From: Neobacillus bataviensis
GTDB taxonomy: Bacteria; Bacillota; Bacilli; Bacillales_B; DSM-18226
Length of the DNA: 64,000 bases
Direction of reading: 5' to 3'
Assembly: GCF_019969725.1 (NCBI RefSeq)
Contig: NZ_JAHXYW010000008.1
Coordinates: 186,001-250,000, forward strand
Shown: in pieces, positions 33,461 through 43,256 of the stretch
Layout of the letters: each line of letters starts with the position of its first letter
How positions within the stretch are numbered: the stretch's first letter is position 1
Notes under the pieces: model-generated
Database searches by the model: none
Told to the model about the DNA's origin: nothing
The model's input: only the letters and a program-made list of their open reading frames with translations
Program-made: the position numbers and the translations under genes

Positions 33461-33631
33461 TTATGTACGATATATAGTAAAAATCGCTTTATTTTTGTCT
33501 TCTTGATCAAGGGCCAATCCAAACATAAGGTCTTTTTCTTTCAAGGTACGATTCAGCGCATCAACTACTTTATATAAATCCGGACTATGCTGGATTTTTA
33601 CAGTTGATATAACTTCTATTTTACTTTCCAT
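33461..33631 (-). CDS. ypmA: YpmA, conserved DUF4264 protein (56 aa)
   Basis: This 56-residue protein begins MESKIEVISTVKIQHSPDLY and ends DKNKAIFTIYRT, with LNRTLKEKDLMFGLAL in between. It matches the small YpmA protein of Bacillus by length, sequence and place before ypmB. GGAGG lies five bases before the ATG. Function is unknown. It shares its transcript with ypmB, nine bases downstream. It is too short to stand out among spurious ORFs, but the match is clear. Confidence 0.87.
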   Translation of the reverse strand: MESKIEVISTVKIQHSPDLYKVVDALNRTLKEKDLMFGLALDQEDKNKAIFTIYRT

Positions 33632-33737
33632 TCAATTCCTCCATAAAACAAAATCGATATAAATTTCTTCTCAATTATTATAACAGGTTAAAGCGAGAAA
33701 CGTACTTGAAAATGCTAGAATAATTAAATGAATATTT

Positions 33738-34577
33738 TTACTCCTCTGCTGCAGCGGGCAAGGGAATTACTTCATAGTTTGAATCTGTAAATTTAATTGT
33801 CACTGTACCGTGTTTTTTTGTAAAATATATCTCCGACCAAATATCATGTAAATCGTGTATGATTTCAGTATCAAAGAGATCACCTTCATCAGCAAATAGA
33901 ATCGAAATTTGCGGATTAAAAAATTCGATTAATTTTTCAGTTATTGCGTCTTCTTTAGCGAAAAGAGGAGTTTTAAAAACGTTTAGATTCTCGAGGTTCC
34001 GAGTTAAAAGCTTTTGTTCAGCGCGTTTGCTAAAAGAATTCATCATGAAAATTCGATGGTTAAAAAACTCCAAAGTAAAATCTAAACCTTCGTTTTGCAT
34101 ACTTCCTAAAAATTGAACTTCAGCTGTCAACTCAGGGAGAATTTCTTTTTTCGTGCCCTCTCCCCAAGCCACAATTGATAGCTGATTTGCAGGGTTTAAA
34201 CTTTTCGATAGGAATGCCGCCATTTTTGGTGTAGTAATTATCTCTTGGGTTTTATATTTTAAAAGAAATTGATTGATCAGATTAATATGGGTTTCAGGTT
34301 CATCATTGGTAAGGATGAGCGTAGAAATTTCCTCGACATCATACAGGCTCAGCCATTTTTCCAATTCTTCTTTGCTTTCTTCTCTCCCAATATTCACTAA
34401 AATATTCCCGCCATTTGGTCCTTGAATAAGGGTCGCTTCTCCAGCAGACAATCCTAAAAAGGTAATGGCAAACTCATGGTCCTTCAGTTTCAAATCAATA
34501 TTTTCAATATTACTTGTCGCAAAAACTGTTGAGGTGGCTTGAAATATGATCGTTATTAAAAGCAATAAAATTCTCAT
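33738..34577 (-). CDS. Secreted, degenerate metallo-beta-lactamase-fold (ComEC/Rec2-like) protein
   Basis: This 279-residue protein has a signal peptide (MRILLLLITIIFQATSTVFA). The mature part resembles the metallo-beta-lactamase domain at the end of ComEC: FAITFLGLSAGEATLIQGPNGGNILVNIG, then YDVEEISTLILTNDEPETHINLINQFLL. The HxHxDH zinc motif is replaced by NDEPETH, so metal hydrolysis is unlikely. Later parts (FFNPQISILFADEGDLFDTEI) keep the fold's strand order. It lies between dinG and ypmA, where B. subtilis has no such gene, to my knowledge. GGAGG lies seven bases before the ATG at 34577. It could be an extracellular binding protein; function unknown. Confidence 0.72.
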   Translation of the reverse strand: MRILLLLITIIFQATSTVFATSNIENIDLKLKDHEFAITFLGLSAGEATLIQGPNGGNILVNIGREESKEELEKWLSLYDVEEISTLILTNDEPETHINLINQFLLKYKTQEIITTPKMAAFLSKSLNPANQLSIVAWGEGTKKEILPELTAEVQFLGSMQNEGLDFTLEFFNHRIFMMNSFSKRAEQKLLTRNLENLNVFKTPLFAKEDAITEKLIEFFNPQISILFADEGDLFDTEIIHDLHDIWSEIYFTKKHGTVTIKFTDSNYEVIPLPAAAEE

Positions 34578-34628
34578 GCACATTCCTCCCATTGATACTT
34601 ATAGAATGTACAATTTTACCATTATTTA

Positions 34629-37433
34629 TCATAACCAAGCATGAATAAATTCTATAAGTTTATCCATTGGACCTTTTTTAACTGGAACGGAAGGAATTGA
34701 TTTCAAAAAAGCCATTCCATATTTTGTCGTTACAATCCTTCTATCAAATACAACTAAAATTCCCCGATCGTTCTTGGTCCGGATCAATCGTCCAAAGCCC
34801 TGCTTAAATTTTAAAATAGCTTCCGGAAGTGAATATTCGGAAAAAGCATTACCGCCTTGGTCTTTGATCACTTGGCATTTTGCTTCCGTCAGCGGTTCGT
34901 CAGGCGGGCTAAAAGGAAGTCTCACAATCACAAGACAGGTTAAATCCTCCCCAGGAATGTCTACCCCTTCCCAAAAACTGCTGGTTCCTAATAATATAGC
35001 TTTGTCATATCGCTGGAAATTCCGTGTTAATCTCGTACGGCTGCCGCTCGTTATGCCTTGGGCAATCATAACGTAATCATTGAGAAAACCACTTTCTTTA
35101 ATTAATTCATAAGTTTTCTTTAACATGTCATACGCAGTGAATAGAAGCATCATTCTTCCATTTGTCGCTTCAGCAAGAGTAATAATATGCTCAGTTATAG
35201 CGATTACATATTCATCTAAAGTAACCGCATTGATTTCTGGCAAGTCCTCAGGAATCAAAAGATTGACTTGATGCTTATATTCAAAAGGCGAAGGAATCGT
35301 AATTTGTTTCGTCGAGACTGGATCTAGTCCGATTTCTTTAATTATATAGTTAAACGAGTTATTTACCGTTAAGGTGGCAGAGGTGATGATTACCCCTTTT
35401 TTAACTTGAAATAATTGCTCTTTAAGAGCATTCGCCACGAATGCAGGCTGCGCCAAAAAGGTTGTTATGTTTTGTGGAGAGCGGATATCCATCTCAATCC
35501 ATTTAACGTCGTGAGAATCCTTTATAAAGCACTTTATGACCGTTTCCCTTAGCATAACCAAATCATTTGAAAACAGTAAGATTTCTTCCATTTTACTCTT
35601 CTGTAAATTTGATAATAAACTTGTCTGTTTTTCTAACAAATGAAGCCGTTCCATAATAGAACCTTGCAGGTCTTTAAGTAAAAAGGAAAACCTTTCAGCA
35701 CTATGAATGATTCCCTTTGTTTCTTTTCCTTCATCAGATTTAGAAAAACGGACTTTGGCACGATAAAAACCTTTTTTGTTAGACAGCTTCTTTTTCGTAT
35801 AAAGACCGATTAACTTAAAGAATTCATCCATTTCATAGGTAAGGTCCACCATTAGCTGATTCAGCTCATGCAGGGAAGCAAGGTTCTCATTTGTAACACG
35901 AATTGATGATAACAGACCTTCTAGCTCATAAAAAAGCTGTTTCTGTTCATAAAGTCCAAATTGGCCCAATAACAGTCTTGTTGATAAATAATCTAGGGTT
36001 GCCCCGAAAAACTGAGATGCGACTTTTTCAAGATGATGTCCCTCATCAATAATCAAATAGTCATATTCGGGTAAGATGGAGCCATCTCCCTTTATGTCAC
36101 TTAATAATAAAGAATGATTAGTTATGATGAAATCAGCTGAAGAGGCCGCTCTTTTTGCTTTTTGATAATAGTCTTTCTCTTGCCATTCGCGGTTTTGGGA
36201 AAATACTGTAGGTTCATTCTTTATTTTATTCCAGTAAATGAGCCCGCCGCTCGAAATATTAAGCTCGTCTTTATCTCCGGTTTCTGTTTCCGTCAGCCAA
36301 ACAAGTATTTGCATTTTGGTTAACGTGGTATCGTAATTATCGTTTTCATCCAAAAGAGTTTGAGAGAATTTTTCCAAACTAATATAATGGTTTCTCCCTT
36401 TAAGCAAAACCGAATCAATCTTAAAAGGGAGTATTTTTTCTAAAATCGGAATTTCTTTTTTTAAAATCTGCTCTTGCAGCTGAATGGTATGTGTACTAAT
36501 TACAATTGGGAGATTTTTCCGTTTGGCAAAATAAGCACTTGGCAAGAGATAACCTAGTGATTTGCCTACACCAGTTCCAGCTTCAATTAAAGTATGGTGC
36601 ATATTGAATAAAGTCTCATGAACCTGATCCATCATCGTAAATTGGCCAGATCTATGCTCAAAATTATCAAAACCATGTTTAATCAGTTCCATTTTCTCTT
36701 CAACATTAAAAGGAAACTTGAAGTCGATTCCACTTACGTTTTCTTCTGGATCATTCTTTAAATCCTTTTTTAAGGCAAGATTCTTAAATATCTCAATAGC
36801 TTCTGGAAGCTCCTTTGGCTCTATCTTTTTATATTCCAAAAGGTCATCAAGAAGCAGCTGCAGATCACTTTTCAACCCGCCAGAAAGCTGCGTAAGCTGG
36901 TCCATTGTGATTAAAGGCAACTGCGATAACTTTCTTAAAAAAATTAGAAAGAGTTCTGCAGTGACCTGGGCATCGCTGTCGGCTTGATGCGGACGGTCAT
37001 GATTAAGATTTTCTCTTTCTGCTAAATCGGTAAGCTTATAGCCATCTGCGGTTGGATATAAAATCCTGGCCATTTCGACCGTATCCAGAACTGGGCCATA
37101 AAACCCTTCGAAGCCTGCCTGAATTAATTCCTCTTGCAGAAAGGAAAGGTCAAACAAAACATTGTGCGCAACAAAATAGGCCCCTTCTAAAAGTTCCGAT
37201 ACTTGCCCGGCAATTTCAGAAAATAAAGGAGCATCCTTAACCATATCGTCATTAATTCCAGTTAGCTCTTCGATAAAAACTGGAATGGATTTTTGCGGAT
37301 TGACAAGTGATGAGTATGTATTTTTGATTATTCCGTTTTCGATGACTACAGCTGCGAATTGGATGATTTTATCGCCTTTTTTGGGAATGTTCCCTGTAGT
37401 TTCTAAATCGATAACAACAAATTTATTTGACAT
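34629..37433 (-). CDS. dinG: DinG: DnaQ-like exonuclease fused to XPD-like helicase domain
   Basis: This 934-residue protein has an N-terminal DEDD 3'-5' exonuclease: VVIDLETTGNIPKKGDK (Exo I), VAHNVLFDLSFL (Exo II) and HQADSDAQVTAELF (Exo III). A helicase part follows, with EAGTGVGKSLGYLLPSAY (Walker A) and LIIDEGHHLEK (DEGH). Where XPD helicases carry four cluster cysteines, this region (GRNHYISLEKFSQ) has none, so no Fe-S cluster is expected. Firmicute DinG proteins are known as nucleases with little helicase activity. GGGGTG lies eight bases before the ATG. Length agrees with B. subtilis DinG. Confidence 0.94.
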   Translation of the reverse strand: MSNKFVVIDLETTGNIPKKGDKIIQFAAVVIENGIIKNTYSSLVNPQKSIPVFIEELTGINDDMVKDAPLFSEIAGQVSELLEGAYFVAHNVLFDLSFLQEELIQAGFEGFYGPVLDTVEMARILYPTADGYKLTDLAERENLNHDRPHQADSDAQVTAELFLIFLRKLSQLPLITMDQLTQLSGGLKSDLQLLLDDLLEYKKIEPKELPEAIEIFKNLALKKDLKNDPEENVSGIDFKFPFNVEEKMELIKHGFDNFEHRSGQFTMMDQVHETLFNMHHTLIEAGTGVGKSLGYLLPSAYFAKRKNLPIVISTHTIQLQEQILKKEIPILEKILPFKIDSVLLKGRNHYISLEKFSQTLLDENDNYDTTLTKMQILVWLTETETGDKDELNISSGGLIYWNKIKNEPTVFSQNREWQEKDYYQKAKRAASSADFIITNHSLLLSDIKGDGSILPEYDYLIIDEGHHLEKVASQFFGATLDYLSTRLLLGQFGLYEQKQLFYELEGLLSSIRVTNENLASLHELNQLMVDLTYEMDEFFKLIGLYTKKKLSNKKGFYRAKVRFSKSDEGKETKGIIHSAERFSFLLKDLQGSIMERLHLLEKQTSLLSNLQKSKMEEILLFSNDLVMLRETVIKCFIKDSHDVKWIEMDIRSPQNITTFLAQPAFVANALKEQLFQVKKGVIITSATLTVNNSFNYIIKEIGLDPVSTKQITIPSPFEYKHQVNLLIPEDLPEINAVTLDEYVIAITEHIITLAEATNGRMMLLFTAYDMLKKTYELIKESGFLNDYVMIAQGITSGSRTRLTRNFQRYDKAILLGTSSFWEGVDIPGEDLTCLVIVRLPFSPPDEPLTEAKCQVIKDQGGNAFSEYSLPEAILKFKQGFGRLIRTKNDRGILVVFDRRIVTTKYGMAFLKSIPSVPVKKGPMDKLIEFIHAWL

Positions 37434-37489
37434 CTGATAAACACCCCGAACTTCTGTTCATTAAACGGTATCACAAAAAGACAAAAAAG

Positions 37490-37523
37490 TAAAAAAGAAA
37501 AATCCCCGAAAAAATCGGGGATT
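37490..37523 (-). terminator. Terminator of panBCD
   Basis: AATCCCCGA (37501-37509) pairs perfectly with TCGGGGATT (37515-37523), with a T-rich tract following on the minus strand before dinG. Confidence 0.9.
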
Positions 37524-37524
37524 A

Positions 37525-37908
37525 CTACATAACTGTAAGTGCTGGTTCTGCGTGAAGCAGTTCTTTAATGCGGTTATTCTCATCCATTATCGCCACTTTT
37601 GGTTTGTGCGCCGATACTTTCTCCTCAGCCACAAAGGCATAAGATATAATAATGACGATATCACCAGGCTGTACAAGGCGGGCAGCTGCACCGTTTAAAC
37701 AAACCACACCACTGCCTCTTTCTCCCGGAATAATATAGGTTTCTAAACGGGCACCATTGTTATTGTTAACAATTTGCACCTTTTCATTGGCAATCATGCC
37801 AACAGCATCAAGAATATCTTCGTCTATTGTTATACTGCCAACATAGTTTAAATTAGCCTCTGTAACTGTTGCGCGGTGGATTTTTCCGTTCATCATGGTG
37901 CGAAACAT
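37525..37908 (-). CDS. panD: Aspartate 1-decarboxylase (pyruvoyl enzyme)
   Basis: This 127-residue proenzyme is self-cleaved between Gly24 and Ser25 in [11 protein letters not shown] to form the pyruvoyl cofactor. It decarboxylates aspartate to beta-alanine for pantothenate. [20 protein letters not shown] matches the family. It lies 25 bases after panC and ends the panBCD operon; dinG follows beyond a terminator. Length is typical. Confidence 0.96.
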   Translation of the reverse strand: MFRTMMNGKIHRATVTEANLNYVGSITIDEDILDAVGMIANEKVQIVNNNNGARLETYIIPGERGSGVVCLNGAAARLVQPGDIVIIISYAFVAEEKVSAHKPKVAIMDENNRIKELLHAEPALTVM

Positions 37909-37933
37909 TGATTTATTTTCCTCCCCCTGGTTA

Positions 37934-38782
37934 TTACTCTATATCAATAATCAAATTATCTATCAATCGAACCTTCGTAAATTTTACTGCAAGAGCAATG
38001 ATAATCCTACCGTTTAATTCTTCCAGTGGCTGTAACTCTGGATAAGAGAAGATATCGACATAATCGATCTCCCCTTTTGATTCACTTGTTATCATTTCTT
38101 TTATTAAGCTGACTAAAGTGACAGGGTTACGTTCACCGTGAAAAATGGCTTCCTTTGCAGCCTGCAGGCTTTCATATAAGACGGTTGCCTGTAGTCTATC
38201 TTCAGGGAGTAGATTAACATTGCGGGAACTTTTCGCAAGACCGTCTTGTTCACGGACAATATCAACTGGAACCAATTCAATTGGAAAATTAAAATCAGAG
38301 ATTAATCCATCAATGACAGCCACCTGCTGAGCATCTTTTATGCCAAAATACGCCCGTGTCGGCATCATGATATTAAATAGTTTCGTAATGACCGTGGCTA
38401 CTCCGTCAAAATGACCGGGACGCGACTTTCCACATAATACATCCGTACGTTCCTGAACGACCACTTTAACTGAAGGTGAACCTGGATACATTTCCTCTAC
38501 AGAAGGAAAAAAGACATAATCTACTTTCTCGCCATCAGCTAATTCACAGTCTCGCTCAAAATCACGCGGATAGGTAGAGAAATCCTCTTTTGGGCCAAAC
38601 TGCAAGGGATTGACAAAAATACTTAATACAACGATATCATTTTCTTGACGTGCATTTTTTAACAAGGTTAAATGTCCTTCATGCAGAAATCCCATTGTTG
38701 GAACAAAGCCAATTGAATGTCCTTTTTCCTTCTGTTGCCGGATTTCTGATTGCATTTCCTGGATGGTTGTTACGACCTTCAT
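37934..38782 (-). CDS. panC: Pantothenate synthetase
   Basis: This 282-residue ligase of the nucleotidylyltransferase fold has [17 protein letters not shown] (HIGH-like ATP site), [33 protein letters not shown] and the KMSKS-like [12 protein letters not shown]. It joins pantoate and beta-alanine with ATP. Its ATG overlaps the panB stop by four bases, so translation is coupled. It is the middle gene of panBCD. Confidence 0.96.
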   Translation of the reverse strand: MKVVTTIQEMQSEIRQQKEKGHSIGFVPTMGFLHEGHLTLLKNARQENDIVVLSIFVNPLQFGPKEDFSTYPRDFERDCELADGEKVDYVFFPSVEEMYPGSPSVKVVVQERTDVLCGKSRPGHFDGVATVITKLFNIMMPTRAYFGIKDAQQVAVIDGLISDFNFPIELVPVDIVREQDGLAKSSRNVNLLPEDRLQATVLYESLQAAKEAIFHGERNPVTLVSLIKEMITSESKGEIDYVDIFSYPELQPLEELNGRIIIALAVKFTKVRLIDNLIIDIE

Positions 38783-39615
38783 TCTATACCTCCGTATAAA
38801 GCCTTTAGCTCCGTTTCCTTCATGGTAAAAGAGTGTTTATCTTCGGGAAATTGTTTATTTTTCACTTCGGAAACGTATGCCTGAATGGATTCAAGAATAA
38901 AAGGATTGACTGAATGGTATTGTTTCACAAATTTTGGAACACGTTCAACACCATATCCTAAAATATCATGATAGACAAGAACTTGGCCATCAACATCAAT
39001 ACCTGCTCCTATGCCGATTACAGGAATGGATAACGACCTTGTTACTTCTTCTGCCAGCTGCTTAGGAACACATTCAAGAACTACAGCAAAAGCGCCTGCT
39101 TCTTCGCATTTGATGGCATCATCCAGTAATTTTTTAGCTGCCTCGGCATCTTTACCTTGAACTTTATACCCGCCTAAAACACCGACCGATTGCGGGGTTA
39201 GTCCCAAGTGAGCACAGACAGGTATCCCTGCATTAGTTAGTGCGGAGATTTTCTCCAGAACATCGTCAGCCCCTTCGAGTTTAACAGCATTGGCTCCCGT
39301 TTCCTGAATGAGCCGTCCGGCATTTATTAATGTATCTCGAACCGATAAATGGTAAGTTAAAAAAGGCATATCCGCCACAATAAACGTATCTTTTGCTCCA
39401 CGTTTAACAGCCTTTGTGTGATGAATCATGTCTTCGAGTGTAACTGGGACAGTGGAATCATAACCCAACACCACCATTCCAAGTGAATCACCAACTAAAA
39501 TTAGGTCAACACCACCCTGTTCTGCTTGTTTGGCAGATGGGTAATCATAAGCCGTTAACATTACAATCTTTTCGTGATTTTCCTTCATTTTTAAGAAATC
39601 CGTTGTTTGCTTCAT
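38779..39615 (-). CDS. panB: Ketopantoate hydroxymethyltransferase
   Basis: This 278-residue enzyme contains [38 protein letters not shown] (magnesium site), VKLEGADDV and the catalytic glutamate region [30 protein letters not shown]. It makes ketopantoate from alpha-ketoisovalerate and methylene-tetrahydrofolate, the first pantothenate step. GGAGGG lies near the ATG. It is the first gene of panBCD and is preceded by a structured leader with a terminator, which suggests attenuation control. Confidence 0.96.
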   Translation of the reverse strand: MKQTTDFLKMKENHEKIVMLTAYDYPSAKQAEQGGVDLILVGDSLGMVVLGYDSTVPVTLEDMIHHTKAVKRGAKDTFIVADMPFLTYHLSVRDTLINAGRLIQETGANAVKLEGADDVLEKISALTNAGIPVCAHLGLTPQSVGVLGGYKVQGKDAEAAKKLLDDAIKCEEAGAFAVVLECVPKQLAEEVTRSLSIPVIGIGAGIDVDGQVLVYHDILGYGVERVPKFVKQYHSVNPFILESIQAYVSEVKNKQFPEDKHSFTMKETELKALYGGIE

Positions 39616-39667
39616 CCATATTCCCTCCTTTTAATTGGGAGAGGTGATAAAACGCAGTTGAAGAGCA

Positions 39668-39815
39668 AATAAAAAGATCCTTCTGAAGGCAGAGGATCTC
39701 CGTTACTCTTATTACTGTTCCATCCCTCTGTCCCGGTCCGTATTACGGATCTAGGCAGATACCTTTTTTAATTTTTAGTATGACATTAAAGGTGCAGTTC
39801 CTTAGGATACTGCCC
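39668..39815 (-). ncRNA. Structured 5' leader of panBCD with intrinsic terminator (candidate pan-motif RNA)
   Basis: The minus-strand leader starts with GCAGT-A-TCC-TAA-GGA-ACTGC, a stem with one bulged A. A second stem-loop follows around TCCGTAATACGGA, with outer pairing TCTG/CAGA and bulged bases. It then ends in AGATCC...GGATCT (39675-39699) with a T run, an intrinsic terminator upstream of panB. Tandem stem-loops with bulged A upstream of panB fit the described pan RNA motif of Firmicutes. The conserved-residue match was not computed; T-box is less likely as no clear AGGGTGG box is seen. The rest of 39616-39953 holds only the promoter. Confidence 0.55.
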
Positions 39816-39821
39816 AATGAA

Positions 39822-39851
39822 ATTATAACAAATTTCTTAAAAAGTGTACAA
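39822..39851 (-). promoter_or_regulatory. Sigma-A promoter of panBCD
   Basis: On the minus strand TTGTAC (39846-39851) and TATAAT (39822-39827) are 18 bases apart. Initiation near 39814 would begin the leader at its first stem. Confidence 0.65.
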
Positions 39852-39953
39852 GCATCTTTATATAGATTGCTGTGTTAAACTTAATTGTTGATTTGCGCTC
39901 CAATCAACATGGTTTTAAAATGAAAATTTCCTTGACCACAAACATACTACCGA

Positions 39954-40931
39954 TTAAAGCTCTATGTCGGCTGAGTATATATGATGTATCGTACCTATGT
40001 TATCTTCAAGCATTAATACTCCCTCATCAGTAATTCCTAAAGCCTTTCCTTCTATTACATTTGTCAAGGTCCTAGCCCTAAGTACTTTCTCAATGCTTAT
40101 CGAATAGCTTTCCCACAATAGCTTGATTGGAAGGAACCCTTGTTCTAAATAAAGTAAATATAATGTCTCGAATTGTTTAAAGATGCTTCTGATTAAACCG
40201 GCTCTAGAGATTGGTTCGCCTTTTTCAATATAAAGAGAACTGGCTATTTCATGCAGTTCAGCTGGGAAATCTTCTTTCTTTTGGTTTACATTAATACCGA
40301 TACCTACGATGATCGAATGAACCCTGTCGGCTTCGGCCTGTAATTCAGTTAAGATACCAGTTACTTTTTTCCCTTTGATTAAAATATCGTTCGGCCACTT
40401 TATTTCAGGGGTGAGTCCGGTAAATTCTTCAATTGCCTGAACAACTGCAACCGCCGTTAAAAGGGTTAACTGCGGTGCTTTTGTTAAAGGGATATTCGGA
40501 CGAAGAATGAGGCTCATCCAAATACCGGTATATTTTGGTGAATGCCATTTACGGTTCATTCTTCCCTTTCCAGACCTTTGCTCTTCAGCAATAATAACAG
40601 TACCCTCAGGTACTTCCTCAGAGGCAAATCGGTGGGCAATCTTTTGTGTCGATTCAACACTTTCCTCATAATGAATGTTCCGTCCAATAAAATCCGTTGT
40701 TAAACCAAGTCTAATTTCATCAGCCGTTATTTTTTCCGGTGTTTTTACAATCCGATAGCCTTTCTTTCTCACAGCTTCTAATTCGAAGCCCTCTTTCCTT
40801 AATTCCTCAATATGCTTCCAGACTGCCGTCCTGGAACAGCCAATTAAATCGGCTAGATGCTGCCCTGATAAGTAATCTTCCCCAGCATTTGTAAAAGCAT
40901 CAAGCAGTTCCTTTCTTAATTCCGACTGCAC
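39954..40931 (-). CDS. birA: Biotin-[acetyl-CoA-carboxylase] ligase / biotin operon repressor
   Basis: This 325-residue protein has the same length as B. subtilis BirA. The N-terminal winged helix (LADLIGCSRTAVWKHIEELRKEGFE) binds DNA, and the central domain carries EEQRSGKGRMNRKWHSP (biotin-AMP loop) and IKWPNDILIKGKKVTGIL. A C-terminal SH3-like domain follows. It activates biotin for carboxylase loading and represses biotin genes. The start is GTG at 40931, with AAGGAG about 11 bases upstream; the GTG at 40943 abuts that site. It overlaps the cca 3' end. Confidence 0.93.
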   Translation of the reverse strand: MQSELRKELLDAFTNAGEDYLSGQHLADLIGCSRTAVWKHIEELRKEGFELEAVRKKGYRIVKTPEKITADEIRLGLTTDFIGRNIHYEESVESTQKIAHRFASEEVPEGTVIIAEEQRSGKGRMNRKWHSPKYTGIWMSLILRPNIPLTKAPQLTLLTAVAVVQAIEEFTGLTPEIKWPNDILIKGKKVTGILTELQAEADRVHSIIVGIGINVNQKKEDFPAELHEIASSLYIEKGEPISRAGLIRSIFKQFETLYLLYLEQGFLPIKLLWESYSISIEKVLRARTLTNVIEGKALGITDEGVLMLEDNIGTIHHIYSADIEL

Positions 40932-42115
40932 TCTACTAGCCACTCCTTAATATCTTGATAATTATTCGCTACTTTTCCTATTAAAATTGCATGTTCAATT
41001 TCCAAAAGGGTTTCCTTCAACCAAGGCCCTCCACTTTTATTGAACCACTGCATTAGGTCATTACCTGTTACATTCATTTCTGACCGCTTTTTTATCGGCA
41101 GCTCTTGATAAACCTTCTTCCAATAATGAATAGATTCCATTTCTTCTATTCCTTTTAAAACTAGATAAAGCTTCTCTACTGATTGAATGGTATCCGGCCC
41201 AGCAGTATACAAATCATAAACCGTCCATTCCTGTTCAAGTCTTTTAGCTAGGAATGCTAAGGTTATTTGAATATCCCTTACCTCTTTAACCGGCAGTCGC
41301 CAGCCTCTTAAAAAAGAATCTGCGTTTTTATTTTTGAATTCCAAACAGAAAAGAAGTAACGACCACATTTCTTTTATATTCAGCTTTTCACAATGATAGG
41401 TTAATAATAGCTCTAAAAACTTCTTTTGATTTTTAAGGCCCGGCAAATAAGAATATAAATCAGTATCAATCAGGATGCTGATTGCTTTTTTTCGATTTTG
41501 GCCGGCTAGAAGTTTTTCAAATTCTGTTCTTTTTCGTTCCACAGCAATGTTGTCTAGTAAGGGAATTAATTTTATTAACGCCGTAACGGTTTGACTTTCC
41601 ATCGCAAAAGAGAGCTGGCTGACAAAGCGGACAGCTCTCATCATCCTTAATGCGTCTTCCTGGAACCGCTCCATAGCTGAACCGACGGTTTGAATGACCT
41701 TTTCGTCTATCGCCTGACGGCCATTAAAAGGGTCAATTAAATTACCCTGCCTGTCCATCGCTATAGCATTCATCGTAAAATCTCTTCTCTGCAGATCTTC
41801 TTTAAGGCTTCGAATAAACGCAACCTCTTTTGGCCTTCGAAAATCCAAATATTCAGCTTCTGTTCTGAAGGTGGTAATTTCATACGATTCATTATTATAT
41901 AAAACAAGGACAGTTCCATGCTCAATTCCAACATCCACAGTTCTTGAGAAGACTCTTTTCACTTCTTCCGGTGTTCCGGATGTGGCGATATCGACATCAC
42001 TTATTTGTTTATTTAGAAGAAAATCTCTAACTGATCCCCCAACAAAATAAGCTTCATAGCCCGCCTCTTCTAGTTTCATTAGTACTGGAACGGCAGATAA
42101 AAATGGTTCAATCAT
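40916..42115 (-). CDS. cca: CCA tRNA nucleotidyltransferase
   Basis: This 399-residue class II nucleotidyltransferase has YFVGGSVRDFLLNKQISDVDIATS (metal-binding DxD), TFRTEAEYLDFRRP and RRDFTMNAIAMD, all conserved in bacterial CCA enzymes. It adds or repairs the 3' CCA of tRNAs. AAGGTG lies six bases before the ATG at 42115; the frame-initial GTG overlaps that site. It overlaps birA and follows bshA after ten bases, in a single minus-strand operon. Confidence 0.94.
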   Translation of the reverse strand: MIEPFLSAVPVLMKLEEAGYEAYFVGGSVRDFLLNKQISDVDIATSGTPEEVKRVFSRTVDVGIEHGTVLVLYNNESYEITTFRTEAEYLDFRRPKEVAFIRSLKEDLQRRDFTMNAIAMDRQGNLIDPFNGRQAIDEKVIQTVGSAMERFQEDALRMMRAVRFVSQLSFAMESQTVTALIKLIPLLDNIAVERKRTEFEKLLAGQNRKKAISILIDTDLYSYLPGLKNQKKFLELLLTYHCEKLNIKEMWSLLLFCLEFKNKNADSFLRGWRLPVKEVRDIQITLAFLAKRLEQEWTVYDLYTAGPDTIQSVEKLYLVLKGIEEMESIHYWKKVYQELPIKKRSEMNVTGNDLMQWFNKSGGPWLKETLLEIEHAILIGKVANNYQDIKEWLVECSRN

Positions 42116-42125
42116 TTCTTTCACC

Positions 42126-43253
42126 TTAATTCAGCAGCTTAAAGTATATTTGTTCATACTGTTCTACAATGTTGTCCGCTTTAAATTTAGTTGTTGCAGT
42201 TTCAACTGACCGTTTAGATAATTGTTGATGGAGTTTGCTATCCATTAATAAAGCAATCGCTTTTGCAGCAATATCTTCAATGTCTCCTACTTCACAAATA
42301 TACCCAGTTTCACCATGATTAATAACTTCCGGTAATCCGCCCACATTTGTTCCAATACAAGGCACACCACATGCCATCGCCTCTAAAGCAACAAGGCCAA
42401 AGCTTTCCTTTTCGGATAAAAGAAGCATTAAATCACTAATCGAGTACAATTCCTCAAGATTCTCTTGCTTACCAAGGTAAATAACTTTGTCCTCTATTCC
42501 TAACTTCCTGACTAGTTTGCAAACGATTGTCATTTCCGGACCATCTCCGACCAGCAATAATTTTGCAGGCATTGACGCTGAAATTTTCGCGAAAGTCTTA
42601 ATGACATCCTGCACCCTTTTAACAGCACGGAAATTCGAAACATGAATAATGACCTTTTCTTCTTGCTTAATCTCAAATTCACACTTTAAAAAGTCAGCAT
42701 TGCTTTTTTGATAGATTCGCTCGTCAATAAAATTATAAACCGTTTCAATTTGTTTATCTGGATTAATAAGTTCAAATGTTTGATTTACAAGGGCTTTTGA
42801 AACAGCTGTGACCGAATCTGATTTTTCAATACCAAATTTAATTGCATCGGCAAGTGAAGGGTCATATCCTAAAACCGTAATATCCGTTCCATGTAAAGTT
42901 GTCACAATTTTAAGATCTCTTCCGGCCATTTGCTTGGCTAAAATCGCGCAAACAGCGTGAGGAATGGCGTAATGAACATGTAAGATATCCAATTTTTCAC
43001 GATTTGCTACTTCAGCCATCTTGCTTGCAAGTGCAATATCATATGGCGGGTATTGGAAAACGGAATATTGGTTCACTTCTACTTGATGATAGTATATATT
43101 GTGGTACATTTTATTTAATCGAAAGGGAATACTCGATGAGATAAAATGAATTTCATGCCCTTTTTCCGCAAGCATTTTCCCAAGTTCCGTTGCAACAACA
43201 CCTGATCCGCCAACAGTTGGATAGCAGGTTATCCCAATTTTTAGTTTCTTCAT
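42126..43253 (-). CDS. bshA: BshA glycosyltransferase (bacillithiol step 1)
   Basis: This 375-residue GT4-family glycosyltransferase begins [51 protein letters not shown] and [30 protein letters not shown] are the BshA hallmarks. It joins UDP-GlcNAc and L-malate to give GlcNAc-malate, the first bacillithiol intermediate. AGGAG lies about seven bases before the ATG. It sits with bshB1 in the operon, as in B. subtilis. Confidence 0.95.
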   Translation of the reverse strand: MKKLKIGITCYPTVGGSGVVATELGKMLAEKGHEIHFISSSIPFRLNKMYHNIYYHQVEVNQYSVFQYPPYDIALASKMAEVANREKLDILHVHYAIPHAVCAILAKQMAGRDLKIVTTLHGTDITVLGYDPSLADAIKFGIEKSDSVTAVSKALVNQTFELINPDKQIETVYNFIDERIYQKSNADFLKCEFEIKQEEKVIIHVSNFRAVKRVQDVIKTFAKISASMPAKLLLVGDGPEMTIVCKLVRKLGIEDKVIYLGKQENLEELYSISDLMLLLSEKESFGLVALEAMACGVPCIGTNVGGLPEVINHGETGYICEVGDIEDIAAKAIALLMDSKLHQQLSKRSVETATTKFKADNIVEQYEQIYFKLLN

Positions 43254-43256
43254 CGC

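Noticed and set aside
39668..39815. T-box leader for the pan operon
   Set aside because: A GAGGGATGGAACAG stretch is faintly T-box-like, but the canonical AGGGTGGNACCGCG box and specifier stem are not seen; the pan motif fits the gene context better.
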